NCBI GenBank assembly: GCA_943361925.1
Contig: CALRIT020000012.1
Location: forward strand, 62,001 to 126,000
DNA: 64,000 nt
From: CAISCU01 sp943361925
GTDB taxonomy: Bacteria; Bacteroidota; Bacteroidia; UKL13-3
Direction: 5' to 3'
Shown: piece after piece, positions 25,036 to 34,191 of the stretch
Numbering within the stretch: the first letter of the stretch is position 1
How the letters are laid out: each line of letters starts with the position of its first letter
Translations under genes and position numbers: made by a program
The notes under the pieces: generated by a model
The model's input: only the letters and a program-made list of their open reading frames with translations
What the model was told of the DNA's origin: nothing
Databases searched by the model: none

Positions 25036-27726
25036 TTACTGAGGAACAACACAACTTTTCTGGCATTCCACATCTTTTTGTACAACTTTTTCTATCATTT
25101 CAACATTTCCAATCTGATATCCATTAGATAAATATTGAACCTCTCCCTTCAAATTTACATAAACTAAAATCGGGAATTCTAAAGGAAGTTGTTTTTTACA
25201 AGTAGATAATAACTTACTTAAATATTTATCCTCATTATCAAAGGCCAACAGATTTTGGAATGGAATTCCATTGTATTTTTTTGTACTAAACAATTGAGCT
25301 TTTTGTTCTGATTCTGCTACTAAAACAAATCCCCCACCCCAGTTTTCGAACTTAGATTTAACTGGTAACAATTCTGCTAATACATGCTTTGTTGGTTCTT
25401 TTTCAGGACCTAACCAAATTAGAACTATTCCTTTTTCTTTAGCTATACCTTTCAAACTCATGGATGATTTCCCAAGAATTGAAAGACTTTCTGCCATATT
25501 AATTTTCCCGATTACAGTTGGAACCGAACTCAAATCTCTTGGGCTAATATCTAAACTTATGTTTTTGCCTTTGGTGATATTGAAAAACTTCATTGAATTC
25601 AAAACTGAGCCATCAGGTTTACGAGCTCCGGTTACTAACAAATAATTTCCTTCGCTTAATGGTAATCTAACCGGAAAATTGTTCATAATTGGATTCTCTT
25701 CAAAATCTAAGGTCTTATATCTGCCATTTTCAAAAACAGCTAAACTAAAATGGATAGAATAAACCGGCGTAAAATCTTTTTGCTTTGATGAATTTACCAA
25801 AGTAATCATAGAGCCTTGACTTGAGTTTTCAGGATTACTTAGCGACTTATCGAAATTTACTTCAATCCATTTTCCATTTAATAAATATTGAGGTTTTTTA
25901 GTTGATGTTTCAATTCTTGCAGCAATACCTAAACTCCTGCTCATAGCAACAAAATAGGCATTCCTAGACGAAATATCAGCTAATCTTAATTGATGAACAC
26001 CTAATGGAGAAATACTTATTTTATAGTAGTTAATTGAGTCGACAATTGTTATTTGTTCTTTTACCCATTCAACAATTTTTTCAGGATTTGTTCTAAAATA
26101 AGATGTACTATTTTTACTAAATGATTTTTGAAATTCCTCTTTAAAAGGACGTGCCATTTCAATGCCTATCCTTGGATTCATTACATATTTCACAAAATCA
26201 ATTTCTGTATAATCTAAATTCTTGGAGAAAAGAAAATGGTCTAATAAAACCTCCTCTGAAATATCTCTTAAGTCCTTTTCAGATAGGTTATATAAAAATA
26301 AAAGTTTTAAATGCTGAGGACCTTTTTCAAGGTTCAAAAAATTTAAAATTGTTTGATGATTTCCACAGCTTTTTTCAAGAACATAACGAACTGAATCAAA
26401 ATTCATTTTTAGTTTTTCCGCAACAGAAACGGATCGAGTGGAATCAAAAAATGTATTGGTATAAATCCTTCTAATGCTATCTTCTAATTGTAATAAAGTA
26501 GAATTCTTCTTTACCATTTCTTCATTAGGTTTGTTCTCAATTGGAACTTCAACCGGAGCAATTAAATCGTTTTGAAATACTTTCTCCCCCTCTGTTTTTT
26601 GATTAGGCGTTATATATAAAGTATCAACCAACCTAACATCTAGTTTTTCATACTTTATTTTATTTTCAAAATTCACATAAATCATTAAATCACCTTTTCC
26701 AGTAAGGAAAGATGCTATACCGTTTTTATCTGATTTTCTTTTTGATAAAGGGAAAAACTCAGCATAATTATACAAACAAAAATCAACTTGAGCACCCTCA
26801 ATTGGCTTACCAGATTCATCAATAACTTTCACGAAAACCGTTTTAGTTTCGGTATAATTTGAAAGTATATTGATTTTTGTAAACCATTGTGTTTTTTCAA
26901 GCACTTCTTCATCACCTGAATAATCACCGTAAACAGTGGTATTCACTAACATTGCTCTTTTAGCAGGACCTGTAAACCAGGCTAAATCCAAGTCCGGTTC
27001 TGGTTCACATGCTCCAATAAAATGCCATTTGCCATCAACCCAAACTTCAACCCAGGCATGATTGTCATCTGAATGTGCCCATCTTGGGGTGTAACATTGG
27101 CGGGCAGGTATTCCTATTGCTCTTAGGGCTGCTGTAGTAAACGTGGACTCTTCTCCGCATCTGCCATAAGCAGTTTTTATTGTATTTAAAGGACCAGAAG
27201 TTCTGCTGTCGGTAGATTTATAAACCACTTTTTCATGACACCAATGATTTACTTCTAATACGGCTTCCTTCATACTTAGGTCTTTTACTCTATTTTTTAA
27301 TTCTTCAAAAAAATAAAGTCGGGCAGTATCCATTGTTTCATTATTAACTCTTACAGGCAAAACAAAATGTCTGAATAAATTTTCAGGAACATCATCACCC
27401 CATGAAAAAAAGTCTTTTGCTTTGAAACTTGATTGAATATTTTTCAAATAAAAATCTCCATCATAATCTGCCAAATCTGAAAGTGGCATGTATGCATAGA
27501 GAAATTTTAAAGCCTCAGTTTCCTGAATACTTAAATCTTTTTTAAATACATCAAACAATTGTACTTCTCTATTGATGGCCAGTTGTTTTTGCTTTTCAAA
27601 TTGTAATTCTACTTTCTCAAGATACTTTTTATCCGAAATAAAATGTTTGTTTGAATTACACGATTCAAGTCCAAAACCAACTAACAAAAAAACAATCAGT
27701 ATATATTTAAAAATCAACTTATTCAT
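25036..27726 (-). CDS. Large lipoprotein with PNGase-like transglutaminase domain
   Basis: About 896 residues with a lipobox (GFGLESC, Cys23 from the ATG at 27726, one base after the GH20 stop). A transglutaminase core has G-R-C-G-E-E-S (Cys190) and N-H-A-W-V-E-V-W (His223). At the usual Asp position the text is W-H-F-I-G-A-C-E-P, so the acid is replaced by Gly, as in PNGase-like 'GACEPEP' relatives. An Ig/carboxypeptidase-regulatory-like domain follows (about 290-365), then a second degenerate transglutaminase-like region (about 575-635). The C-terminal 100 residues look thioredoxin-like without a CxxC. It probably acts on peptides or glycopeptides at the cell surface. Confidence 0.75.
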   Translation of the reverse strand: MNKLIFKYILIVFLLVGFGLESCNSNKHFISDKKYLEKVELQFEKQKQLAINREVQLFDVFKKDLSIQETEALKFLYAYMPLSDLADYDGDFYLKNIQSSFKAKDFFSWGDDVPENLFRHFVLPVRVNNETMDTARLYFFEELKNRVKDLSMKEAVLEVNHWCHEKVVYKSTDSRTSGPLNTIKTAYGRCGEESTFTTAALRAIGIPARQCYTPRWAHSDDNHAWVEVWVDGKWHFIGACEPEPDLDLAWFTGPAKRAMLVNTTVYGDYSGDEEVLEKTQWFTKINILSNYTETKTVFVKVIDESGKPIEGAQVDFCLYNYAEFFPLSKRKSDKNGIASFLTGKGDLMIYVNFENKIKYEKLDVRLVDTLYITPNQKTEGEKVFQNDLIAPVEVPIENKPNEEMVKKNSTLLQLEDSIRRIYTNTFFDSTRSVSVAEKLKMNFDSVRYVLEKSCGNHQTILNFLNLEKGPQHLKLLFLYNLSEKDLRDISEEVLLDHFLFSKNLDYTEIDFVKYVMNPRIGIEMARPFKEEFQKSFSKNSTSYFRTNPEKIVEWVKEQITIVDSINYYKISISPLGVHQLRLADISSRNAYFVAMSRSLGIAARIETSTKKPQYLLNGKWIEVNFDKSLSNPENSSQGSMITLVNSSKQKDFTPVYSIHFSLAVFENGRYKTLDFEENPIMNNFPVRLPLSEGNYLLVTGARKPDGSVLNSMKFFNITKGKNISLDISPRDLSSVPTVIGKINMAESLSILGKSSMSLKGIAKEKGIVLIWLGPEKEPTKHVLAELLPVKSKFENWGGGFVLVAESEQKAQLFSTKKYNGIPFQNLLAFDNEDKYLSKLLSTCKKQLPLEFPILVYVNLKGEVQYLSNGYQIGNVEMIEKVVQKDVECQKSCVVPQ

Positions 27727-27727
27727 C

Positions 27728-29974
27728 TTATTTAATAATAATTTCATCTATAAAAATCCATGCTTTACTACCCGCAGCTTCATGCCATTCCGGGCAAACA
27801 TCAACTTTTTTACCTATTACTTTTACATATCGGGTTTTAATATTGTTTAATTTCATTGTAAACAACTGCTCCTTAATTTCATCTGATTTTTGAGTTTCAG
27901 AATTAAGTACTTTTGAAACTTGTTTAAAGTTAATTCCATCTTCACTTATTAGCACTTCAACAAATTCAGGATACAATATCCATGAAGGCATAGCTCTTAA
28001 AAAATTAGCTGATACTTCATTTACCGATTTACTCTCTCCTAAATCAATAATTGCTTCGACATCATGTTCTTGTAATCCTAACCATAAACCATCATGAAAA
28101 TCAATTGAACCTTTTTGTCCATCACTAATTGAAACTTCACCATCACCATAATAAAACTGACTTGGTTGGTATTTCATTTGAATCTTTTTGCCAACGCCTT
28201 CATGAAAAATCAGCTTTCTTGAAAACAATTCAGGTTCTGGATCACTACTATTAAAAACGCGTGCTTTGATTTCACAAGAATTCCTTACAATAAATGGTTT
28301 TTCATAACTTGGAGAATTTCTGTCAGGATTTGTACCATCTAGGGTATACTGCATTTTTAAGCCTTTTTGACCTGAAACCATTTTTATTTCAAAACCCTTT
28401 TGCACCTGATTGTAACTAACTTCAAAATTTACTGGCTGTGCTTCATAACCATATTTTACACCCATTTTATCTAATAATGGATAATGAGTTTGTAAGCGAT
28501 TCCAGAATTCGGAGTATTGTTGCTGATTTTTGGGTGTCCAAAGGTTTTCAGACATAGCTAAAATTCTTGGAAACAAACGGCTATCAACAATTTCTTGAGG
28601 CGTACGTTCTGTCCACATATTACACTCACTTCCCAGAATATGCTTAGATTCTTCTAAACTTAAACCTTCCGGTATTGGTTGAAAACTATATACTCTCTTT
28701 AGGTCGATAGATTTTAAACTATAATCAAAATACAAATGTGATGTTGGTGATACAATAGCATCATTACCATTTTTTACTGCATCAATGGCACCTTGAACTC
28801 CTCTCCACGATTGAACAGTAGCATTTGGAGCCAAACCACCTTCCAGAATTTCATCCCAACCTATGATTTTTTTGCCTTTTTGATTAACAAACTTTTCTAC
28901 CCTTTTGATAAAATAACTTTGCAACTCATGAGCATCTTTAAGCCCTTCAGTTTTCATTCTTAACTTACATTTATCACACTTTTCCCATCTGTACTTCGGA
29001 GCTTCATCGCCACCAATATGGATATAAGGAGCAGGAAATAAGTCCATTACTTCAGTTAAAACACCTTCAATAAACTGAAAAGTATAATCGTCACCGGCAC
29101 AATAAATATCTTTAAAAACGCCCCAATTATTAGCTACTTCTACTTTCTCATGAGTACACGACAATTCAGGATAAGAAGCAATTGCAGCCAAAGAATGTCC
29201 TGGCATTTCAATTTCAGGAATCACCATAATGTGAAGTTTATTCGCATAAGCAACAATTTCTTTTATATCCTCCTGAGTATAATAGCCACCGTATGAACTT
29301 CCATCTTTCTCCGCACGCCAAGCTCCTTTCGAAGTAAGCTCAGGATATCTTTTGATTTCAATTCTCCAACCTTGATCTTCTGTTAAATGCCAGTGAAATT
29401 TATTTAGCTTATAGAACGACAATAAATCGAGGTAACGAAGTATAAACTTTTTATCCATGAAATGTCTGCAGCAATCTAAATTCAAGCCTCTCCAATTAAA
29501 TGTCGGCTTATCATAAATATCAAGAAAAGGACAATTAATATCTGCTATCTGTTTGGGTTCAGGAAAAATTTGCCTCAAACTCTGGATTCCATAAAGAATT
29601 CCGGCAGGATGTGATGCTTTAATTTCAATTCCGGATTTTCCTATATGTAATAGATAAGCTTCATCACCTAAAGAATCTACCTTTTCAATCAAAAATAAAC
29701 AGATACTATTGGAAGACTTTTTATCAGATTTTAAAATCCCAATTCGAATACCATAACTATTCTGAATTTGTTCTTTTAAGAAAACGGCTGAAGCCATTAA
29801 TTCAGGTTTATTCGGAGGAATCTGAATATAAGTATTGGGTGTAAGTGTAAAAGTGCCTTTTTCAAGCTTTACAGAAAGTGGTTTAGGTATAATATTTACC
29901 TGAGCATTTGATAATAAGACAGTAAAAAAGAAACTGAATAAAGAGCAAAATCTCAAAAAGTTTAAATTCGTCAT
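27728..29974 (-). CDS. Beta-N-acetylhexosaminidase, GH20
   Basis: A 748-residue secreted enzyme. The order is: signal peptide (to about 24), GH20b N-terminal alpha/beta domain (about 25-145), and the (beta/alpha)8 catalytic domain (about 150-490) with FNWRGLNLDCCRHFM and the H-I-G-G-D-E-A-P acid site (Asp323, Glu324). A chitobiase C-terminal-like segment (about 520-590) and an F5/8-type carbohydrate-binding domain (about 600-748) complete it. It removes terminal GlcNAc or GalNAc from glycans in the periplasm or outside. It is the second-last gene of the glycan locus. Its start is 25 bp downstream of the AbiEii stop. Confidence 0.93.
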   Translation of the reverse strand: MTNLNFLRFCSLFSFFFTVLLSNAQVNIIPKPLSVKLEKGTFTLTPNTYIQIPPNKPELMASAVFLKEQIQNSYGIRIGILKSDKKSSNSICLFLIEKVDSLGDEAYLLHIGKSGIEIKASHPAGILYGIQSLRQIFPEPKQIADINCPFLDIYDKPTFNWRGLNLDCCRHFMDKKFILRYLDLLSFYKLNKFHWHLTEDQGWRIEIKRYPELTSKGAWRAEKDGSSYGGYYTQEDIKEIVAYANKLHIMVIPEIEMPGHSLAAIASYPELSCTHEKVEVANNWGVFKDIYCAGDDYTFQFIEGVLTEVMDLFPAPYIHIGGDEAPKYRWEKCDKCKLRMKTEGLKDAHELQSYFIKRVEKFVNQKGKKIIGWDEILEGGLAPNATVQSWRGVQGAIDAVKNGNDAIVSPTSHLYFDYSLKSIDLKRVYSFQPIPEGLSLEESKHILGSECNMWTERTPQEIVDSRLFPRILAMSENLWTPKNQQQYSEFWNRLQTHYPLLDKMGVKYGYEAQPVNFEVSYNQVQKGFEIKMVSGQKGLKMQYTLDGTNPDRNSPSYEKPFIVRNSCEIKARVFNSSDPEPELFSRKLIFHEGVGKKIQMKYQPSQFYYGDGEVSISDGQKGSIDFHDGLWLGLQEHDVEAIIDLGESKSVNEVSANFLRAMPSWILYPEFVEVLISEDGINFKQVSKVLNSETQKSDEIKEQLFTMKLNNIKTRYVKVIGKKVDVCPEWHEAAGSKAWIFIDEIIIK

Positions 29975-29999
29975 ACGAGCCGAAAATTAAACTTTTATT

Positions 30000-31037
30000 C
30001 TAAAAAACCATGTGGTTGATGCGATTTTGTATTTTCTCTATACTTTCTAATAGTTTAACAAAACTTAAACTTGTACCATAAATCATAAATTCTTGCATTA
30101 AATTATAATCTTTTTCATATTCTGATTTAAGTGATTCTGGGGGCAAAATGGTTATTAATGAAGGAAGATGTTTAGTATAATCAACTCCACTTATTCGGTA
30201 AAACATTGAACGATGTTTAGCTATATGTTTAAATAAATCGTTTTGAACTAAAGCCAATTCAAAAAAATCTGAATTTGATAATTTATCTAAATCATAAAGA
30301 TGACGAGACAAGCGCTCTACCCTAATTTTATTTAAGGGAAGTGAAAATTCTTCATGTAATAAAAATACCTTCTCCCAAAAAGTTCTAATTGGGTGCACAC
30401 TTGGAACAAGAAACGAATCTTCATGTGAATTAAATAGGTTTAATTTCTTAGAAATCTCAGAGCAAATGATTCTATTTTCATAAGGTTCCTTTAATGACCT
30501 TGAGCCTATTTCAATAATAACTTTCTGGTGCAAATATTCATTTGAATCATAGATAGATTGGTAATACAATTCCAAAATATGTGGATCTTTATCCGACTCA
30601 ACAACAAACGCGCTTTTAAGATCAATTAGATGTGAGAAACCCATTTTATAAAAGATTTCGTTTAGCTCATTTAATAAATTTGTTGAAATATATTGAAATG
30701 ACTTCCTTCTTAAACTCCTTATTTGAGATTTACTTAGTTCACCTTCAAAATCAAAAAATCTTCTATCTATTGAAATATCAATATCCTCCGAAAATCTTTC
30801 AATTACAGACCAAGATTTACTGAGTGATGTGCCACCCTTAAAAACCAAATAATCTTTAATGGATGAAGAAAACAATGCTTTTAAACATTGGCAAACCCAC
30901 CAATCTTTTTCTATGGCTACAAAAGGTAAACCGTTAACTTTTGATACTTGAGCAATTAAACTTTTCTTTTGTTCAATTGATAAACTCAACCAAGACTTTC
31001 CTGGTTGAGCTGATTCATAAATAGTTGTTTTATCCAA
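30000..31037 (-). CDS. abiEii: AbiEii-type nucleotidyltransferase toxin
   Basis: A 345-residue protein with the DNA-polymerase-beta-like nucleotidyltransferase motif L-V-F-K-G-G-T-S-L-S-K-S (Gly68-Gly69-Thr70-Ser71) followed by S-E-D-I-D-I (Asp85, Asp87), the hallmark of the AbiEii/AbiGii family. Relatives transfer nucleotides to tRNA acceptor stems and stop growth, and function in phage abortive infection. It overlaps the upstream antitoxin gene by 52 bp, so translation is coupled. The pair interrupts a glycosidase operon, which suggests insertion. Confidence 0.87.
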   Translation of the reverse strand: MDKTTIYESAQPGKSWLSLSIEQKKSLIAQVSKVNGLPFVAIEKDWWVCQCLKALFSSSIKDYLVFKGGTSLSKSWSVIERFSEDIDISIDRRFFDFEGELSKSQIRSLRRKSFQYISTNLLNELNEIFYKMGFSHLIDLKSAFVVESDKDPHILELYYQSIYDSNEYLHQKVIIEIGSRSLKEPYENRIICSEISKKLNLFNSHEDSFLVPSVHPIRTFWEKVFLLHEEFSLPLNKIRVERLSRHLYDLDKLSNSDFFELALVQNDLFKHIAKHRSMFYRISGVDYTKHLPSLITILPPESLKSEYEKDYNLMQEFMIYGTSLSFVKLLESIEKIQNRINHMVF

Positions 31038-31600
31038 GACGGTGCAAGTTTTAAGTCATGCAATATATTTTCTCTCCGTTCTTTCAATAAAATTTCATTT
31101 ATTTTTTTTTCAATTTTTTTATCAATTGATTCCTTACCTATAACTTTTAAGGCTTGAATTAACATTCCACTGATTGGACCTTTAGCGAGCAAATTTTTAG
31201 GATTAGTTCTTTTAAAAACGATGCTTTGTTTGCCTAATTTAATTTTACGTGAAGAACCATCTGTAAGGTACACAATCCGCATGGGTACTTGGGTTGACAA
31301 GCCTAAACGATTTAAAGCAACTACTCCTGGGATAGCTAATTTCAATTTATCTTTTTTTGCAATTGCAAATGCAATTTCATCTGGATCGGGAGGAACAATT
31401 CCAAATAATTTATCAACTTTAGGGTAACAATAAATACCATGACCCACTCTATACAAAACTCCCTTTTGGCATAACCTAAAGAGCGATTTTTTAACAGATT
31501 CAGGATTTCCATAGTTTTCAAAATCTTCTATGAAATAAATACGCCCTTTCCTACCAGACTCAATTTTATTCAATATTCTATTTTCTACGACAATCCTCAT
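30986..31600 (-). CDS. AbiEi-like antitoxin / transcriptional autorepressor (DUF6088)
   Basis: A 204-residue protein with an N-terminal winged-helix region (residues 8-70: GRIYFIEDF, VKKSLFRLCQKGVLYRVGHG, IYCYPK) and a C-terminal domain like that of AbiEi/DUF6088 (PGVVALNRLGLSTQVP ... YLTDGSSRKIKLG). AbiEi proteins are type IV antitoxins and also repress their own promoter. Its gene is first, as is usual for abiE, and an inverted repeat that covers a TAnnTTTG box lies just upstream. It overlaps the toxin gene by 52 bp. Confidence 0.8.
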   Translation of the reverse strand: MRIVVENRILNKIESGRKGRIYFIEDFENYGNPESVKKSLFRLCQKGVLYRVGHGIYCYPKVDKLFGIVPPDPDEIAFAIAKKDKLKLAIPGVVALNRLGLSTQVPMRIVYLTDGSSRKIKLGKQSIVFKRTNPKNLLAKGPISGMLIQALKVIGKESIDKKIEKKINEILLKERRENILHDLKLAPSWIKQLFMNQLNQESLG

Positions 31601-31616
31601 TTCTCATCAAATTTTC

Positions 31617-31643
31617 GTCCCAAATTTATACATTTTTTGGGAC
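31617..31643 (-). promoter_or_regulatory. abiE promoter overlapped by an inverted-repeat operator
   Basis: The arms GTCCCAAA (31617-31624) and TTTGGGAC (31636-31643) are perfect inverted repeats with an 11-nt spacer. On the minus strand a perfect TAAATTTG (-7 type, 31621-31628) lies partly in one arm, and a TTTG lies upstream. The antitoxin ATG is 16 bp downstream of the repeat. The layout suits autorepression by the AbiEi-like protein. Confidence 0.6.
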
Positions 31644-31683
31644 AAAAAAAGCACATTTTCTTTCATTCCACATTTTTTACATT

Positions 31684-34191
31684 TTACTTCAACATATTGG
31701 CTGATTTTAAATCAATTGAAAATGTTCCAATCGATTTTTGAGTTTTGATTTGAATGGTCTTAGATTCATTAGCTCGCATATCAAAAAAGTTGTCTGATAA
31801 TTCACCGTCACAATCTATCCAAACATTTTTCTGAAAATTCCGTGCTTTCAGTTCTAAATCGAATCCGCCATTTTGGGGGATGAGTTTCATTTCAAATTCT
31901 CTGTTTGAAAGATTCATATTCTTCACTTTAACAAAGTTATAGTTAGAGCTTATAATTCTATTATTCGTAGTTTTTAATCTAACATTCAATAGTAATTCTG
32001 CACTGTTTTTTGCTCCAATTAAATCGTTTTTGGAAAATGTTTTTAGTAAAGTTGATTGTAATTTAGGAATTGAAATTTCTAGGACCTGGTTCATGAATAA
32101 CTTTCCATTAAAGTCTTCCAATTGAATTTCAAGTTCACCCTCCTCAGTATTTAGCAAATCAGAAATCACATACAATTTTATACTATCACCTTCTTCCTGA
32201 AAACTTAAAATCAATGGCTCAAAACTTCTTTTTACTTGGTATTGCATTGCTTTCCAACGATGTTTATAATCCATTCCCGACCATGAAATTACAGGCCAAC
32301 AATCGTTTAATTGCCAATATAAAGTTCCCATATTGTATGGCATTTTACTTCGATGTGTTTCAATAGCAGTTTTTATTCCATCTGCTTGTAAACACTGACT
32401 CACATAAGCAAAATCTTTAAAATCTGTTGGAATAATATAATCCCTTTCCATGTATTTTTTGATGGTTTGAACTCCTTTGGGATGTTTATTATGTAAACGA
32501 ATTACACTTGAATCGATATGAAAATTAATTGTATCAGTAAACTCTAAAAATGTTTCAATTGAAGGAAATCCTTGAAACCCATATTCACTCATGAATCTAC
32601 CAACTTTTTTTGTATACATTTCAAATGGTTCTTCTCCCCACCAAACTCCCCAATAGTGTGCATCACCCTTTAGTAAACTTTCTTTTCTTCCCCAACCAAA
32701 TTCAGGAGAACTTGGCCAGTAAACATGCGTTTCATCAAAATCAGAAATCGTTTGAGGTATAATCTCATGAAAAATCTTTCTATAATCCTCCCATATTCTT
32801 GTTGAATCTGCTGCTGTATGATTAAACTGTTTCTGCCAACCCCAATTAAACCAGCCCTCACTTATTTCATTATTACCACACCAAATAGCTAAAGATGCAT
32901 GATTTCGAAGTCGTTTAACCTGATCAATACTTTCTTGTTTTACATTATTTAAAAATGTTGAGTCACCCGGATACATGGCACAAGCAAACATAAAATCCTG
33001 CCAAACCAATAAACCCAGCTCATCACAAATACTATAAAATTCATCATATTCATAAATTCCTCCACCCCACACTCGTAACATATTCATATTTGATTTCTGG
33101 GCTTGCTCTAAGAGATGTTTGTATGTATTTTTATCTGTTCGACTAACAAAATTATCTTGAGGGATATAATTCGCCCCCTTCATATAAACAGGAATATCAT
33201 TCAATTTAAAATAAAAACTTCTACCTAAAGAATCGTCTTTCTGCATAAGTTCAAGCTTTTTAATCCCTATCTTAGTTGAGCTTTTATAAAACCTTTTATT
33301 TGAACTGATGATGCTTGTTTCCAATTCATATAAATAGGGTTTTCCTAAGCCATTACACCACCATAACTGTACTTTATTGATTTCAAAAGGAACTTTTAAA
33401 TTAGATATACCTGCTTTCAAAAGAAGCATAGTATCCTTTAGCTTAATGGAATTTTCTTTATCGATAATACTGATATAATATTCACCGGATTTATTAGCAT
33501 TTATCTCTAAATTTAAATCTAATTGAGCTGTAGAATTCTTGATTTCCTTTTGTACAAAATGAGTATTTTCAATTTTAATATCTGACCAGGCTTCAATGAA
33601 AACTTTTTTATAAATACCGCAAGTAACTAAACGAGGTCCCCAATCCCAGCCAAACTGATATTGGGCTTTACGAACCATTACTCTTTCATCATTGGGTAAT
33701 TGTGCTTTTAAAGATTGATATAATTCCTTTGCCCTTTTAACATCCGATTTAAAAACAACCTTAATTGTATTATTTCCATGTTTGATAAGCTTTTTGATGT
33801 TAAGCTTCCAAATCCTGAACATGTTTGTTGCTGTCAGTATTTTTTTTTCATTCAAATAAACATCGGCATAGGTATCTAAACCTTCAAAAATCAAATCAAT
33901 ATGATTTTCTTTAAACAAACTTGAATCCACTTTAAACTTACATTGGTAAACCCAATCCTCATTTTCAATCCATTGAACCAATTGTTCATTTTTACCCAAA
34001 AAAGGATCCAGAATTAGCTGATTGGAAAGCAAATCAGTGTGAATATTACCCGGAACCTTTGCCGGAAACCATTTTGTTTTTTGATTGGCTTGCTTAAAAT
34101 ACCATTGGTTATTGCCTAAATCTATATTTCTTGAGAAACCTGAATTTAGCGCAATTAAAAATATGATGCTAAAGATGATATGTTTAATCAT
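31684..34191 (-). CDS. Beta-mannosidase-like GH2 glycoside hydrolase
   Basis: An 835-residue GH2 enzyme with a signal peptide (MIKHIIFSIIFLIALNSGFS). The sugar-binding, Ig-like and TIM-barrel domains appear in order. The acid/base is Glu442 in W-C-G-N-N-E and the nucleophile is Glu536 in F-M-S-E-Y-G-F-Q-G-F-P, the text typical of beta-mannosidases. W-G-G-G-I-Y-E is also present. It probably removes beta-linked mannose, such as Man-beta-1,4-GlcNAc of N-glycans or mannans, in the periplasm. It overlaps cutC by 8 bp. Confidence 0.9.
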   Translation of the reverse strand: MIKHIIFSIIFLIALNSGFSRNIDLGNNQWYFKQANQKTKWFPAKVPGNIHTDLLSNQLILDPFLGKNEQLVQWIENEDWVYQCKFKVDSSLFKENHIDLIFEGLDTYADVYLNEKKILTATNMFRIWKLNIKKLIKHGNNTIKVVFKSDVKRAKELYQSLKAQLPNDERVMVRKAQYQFGWDWGPRLVTCGIYKKVFIEAWSDIKIENTHFVQKEIKNSTAQLDLNLEINANKSGEYYISIIDKENSIKLKDTMLLLKAGISNLKVPFEINKVQLWWCNGLGKPYLYELETSIISSNKRFYKSSTKIGIKKLELMQKDDSLGRSFYFKLNDIPVYMKGANYIPQDNFVSRTDKNTYKHLLEQAQKSNMNMLRVWGGGIYEYDEFYSICDELGLLVWQDFMFACAMYPGDSTFLNNVKQESIDQVKRLRNHASLAIWCGNNEISEGWFNWGWQKQFNHTAADSTRIWEDYRKIFHEIIPQTISDFDETHVYWPSSPEFGWGRKESLLKGDAHYWGVWWGEEPFEMYTKKVGRFMSEYGFQGFPSIETFLEFTDTINFHIDSSVIRLHNKHPKGVQTIKKYMERDYIIPTDFKDFAYVSQCLQADGIKTAIETHRSKMPYNMGTLYWQLNDCWPVISWSGMDYKHRWKAMQYQVKRSFEPLILSFQEEGDSIKLYVISDLLNTEEGELEIQLEDFNGKLFMNQVLEISIPKLQSTLLKTFSKNDLIGAKNSAELLLNVRLKTTNNRIISSNYNFVKVKNMNLSNREFEMKLIPQNGGFDLELKARNFQKNVWIDCDGELSDNFFDMRANESKTIQIKTQKSIGTFSIDLKSANMLK

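Noticed and set aside
30000..31600. Transposon carrying the AbiE genes
   Set aside because: I see no transposase, terminal inverted repeats or target duplication around the pair.
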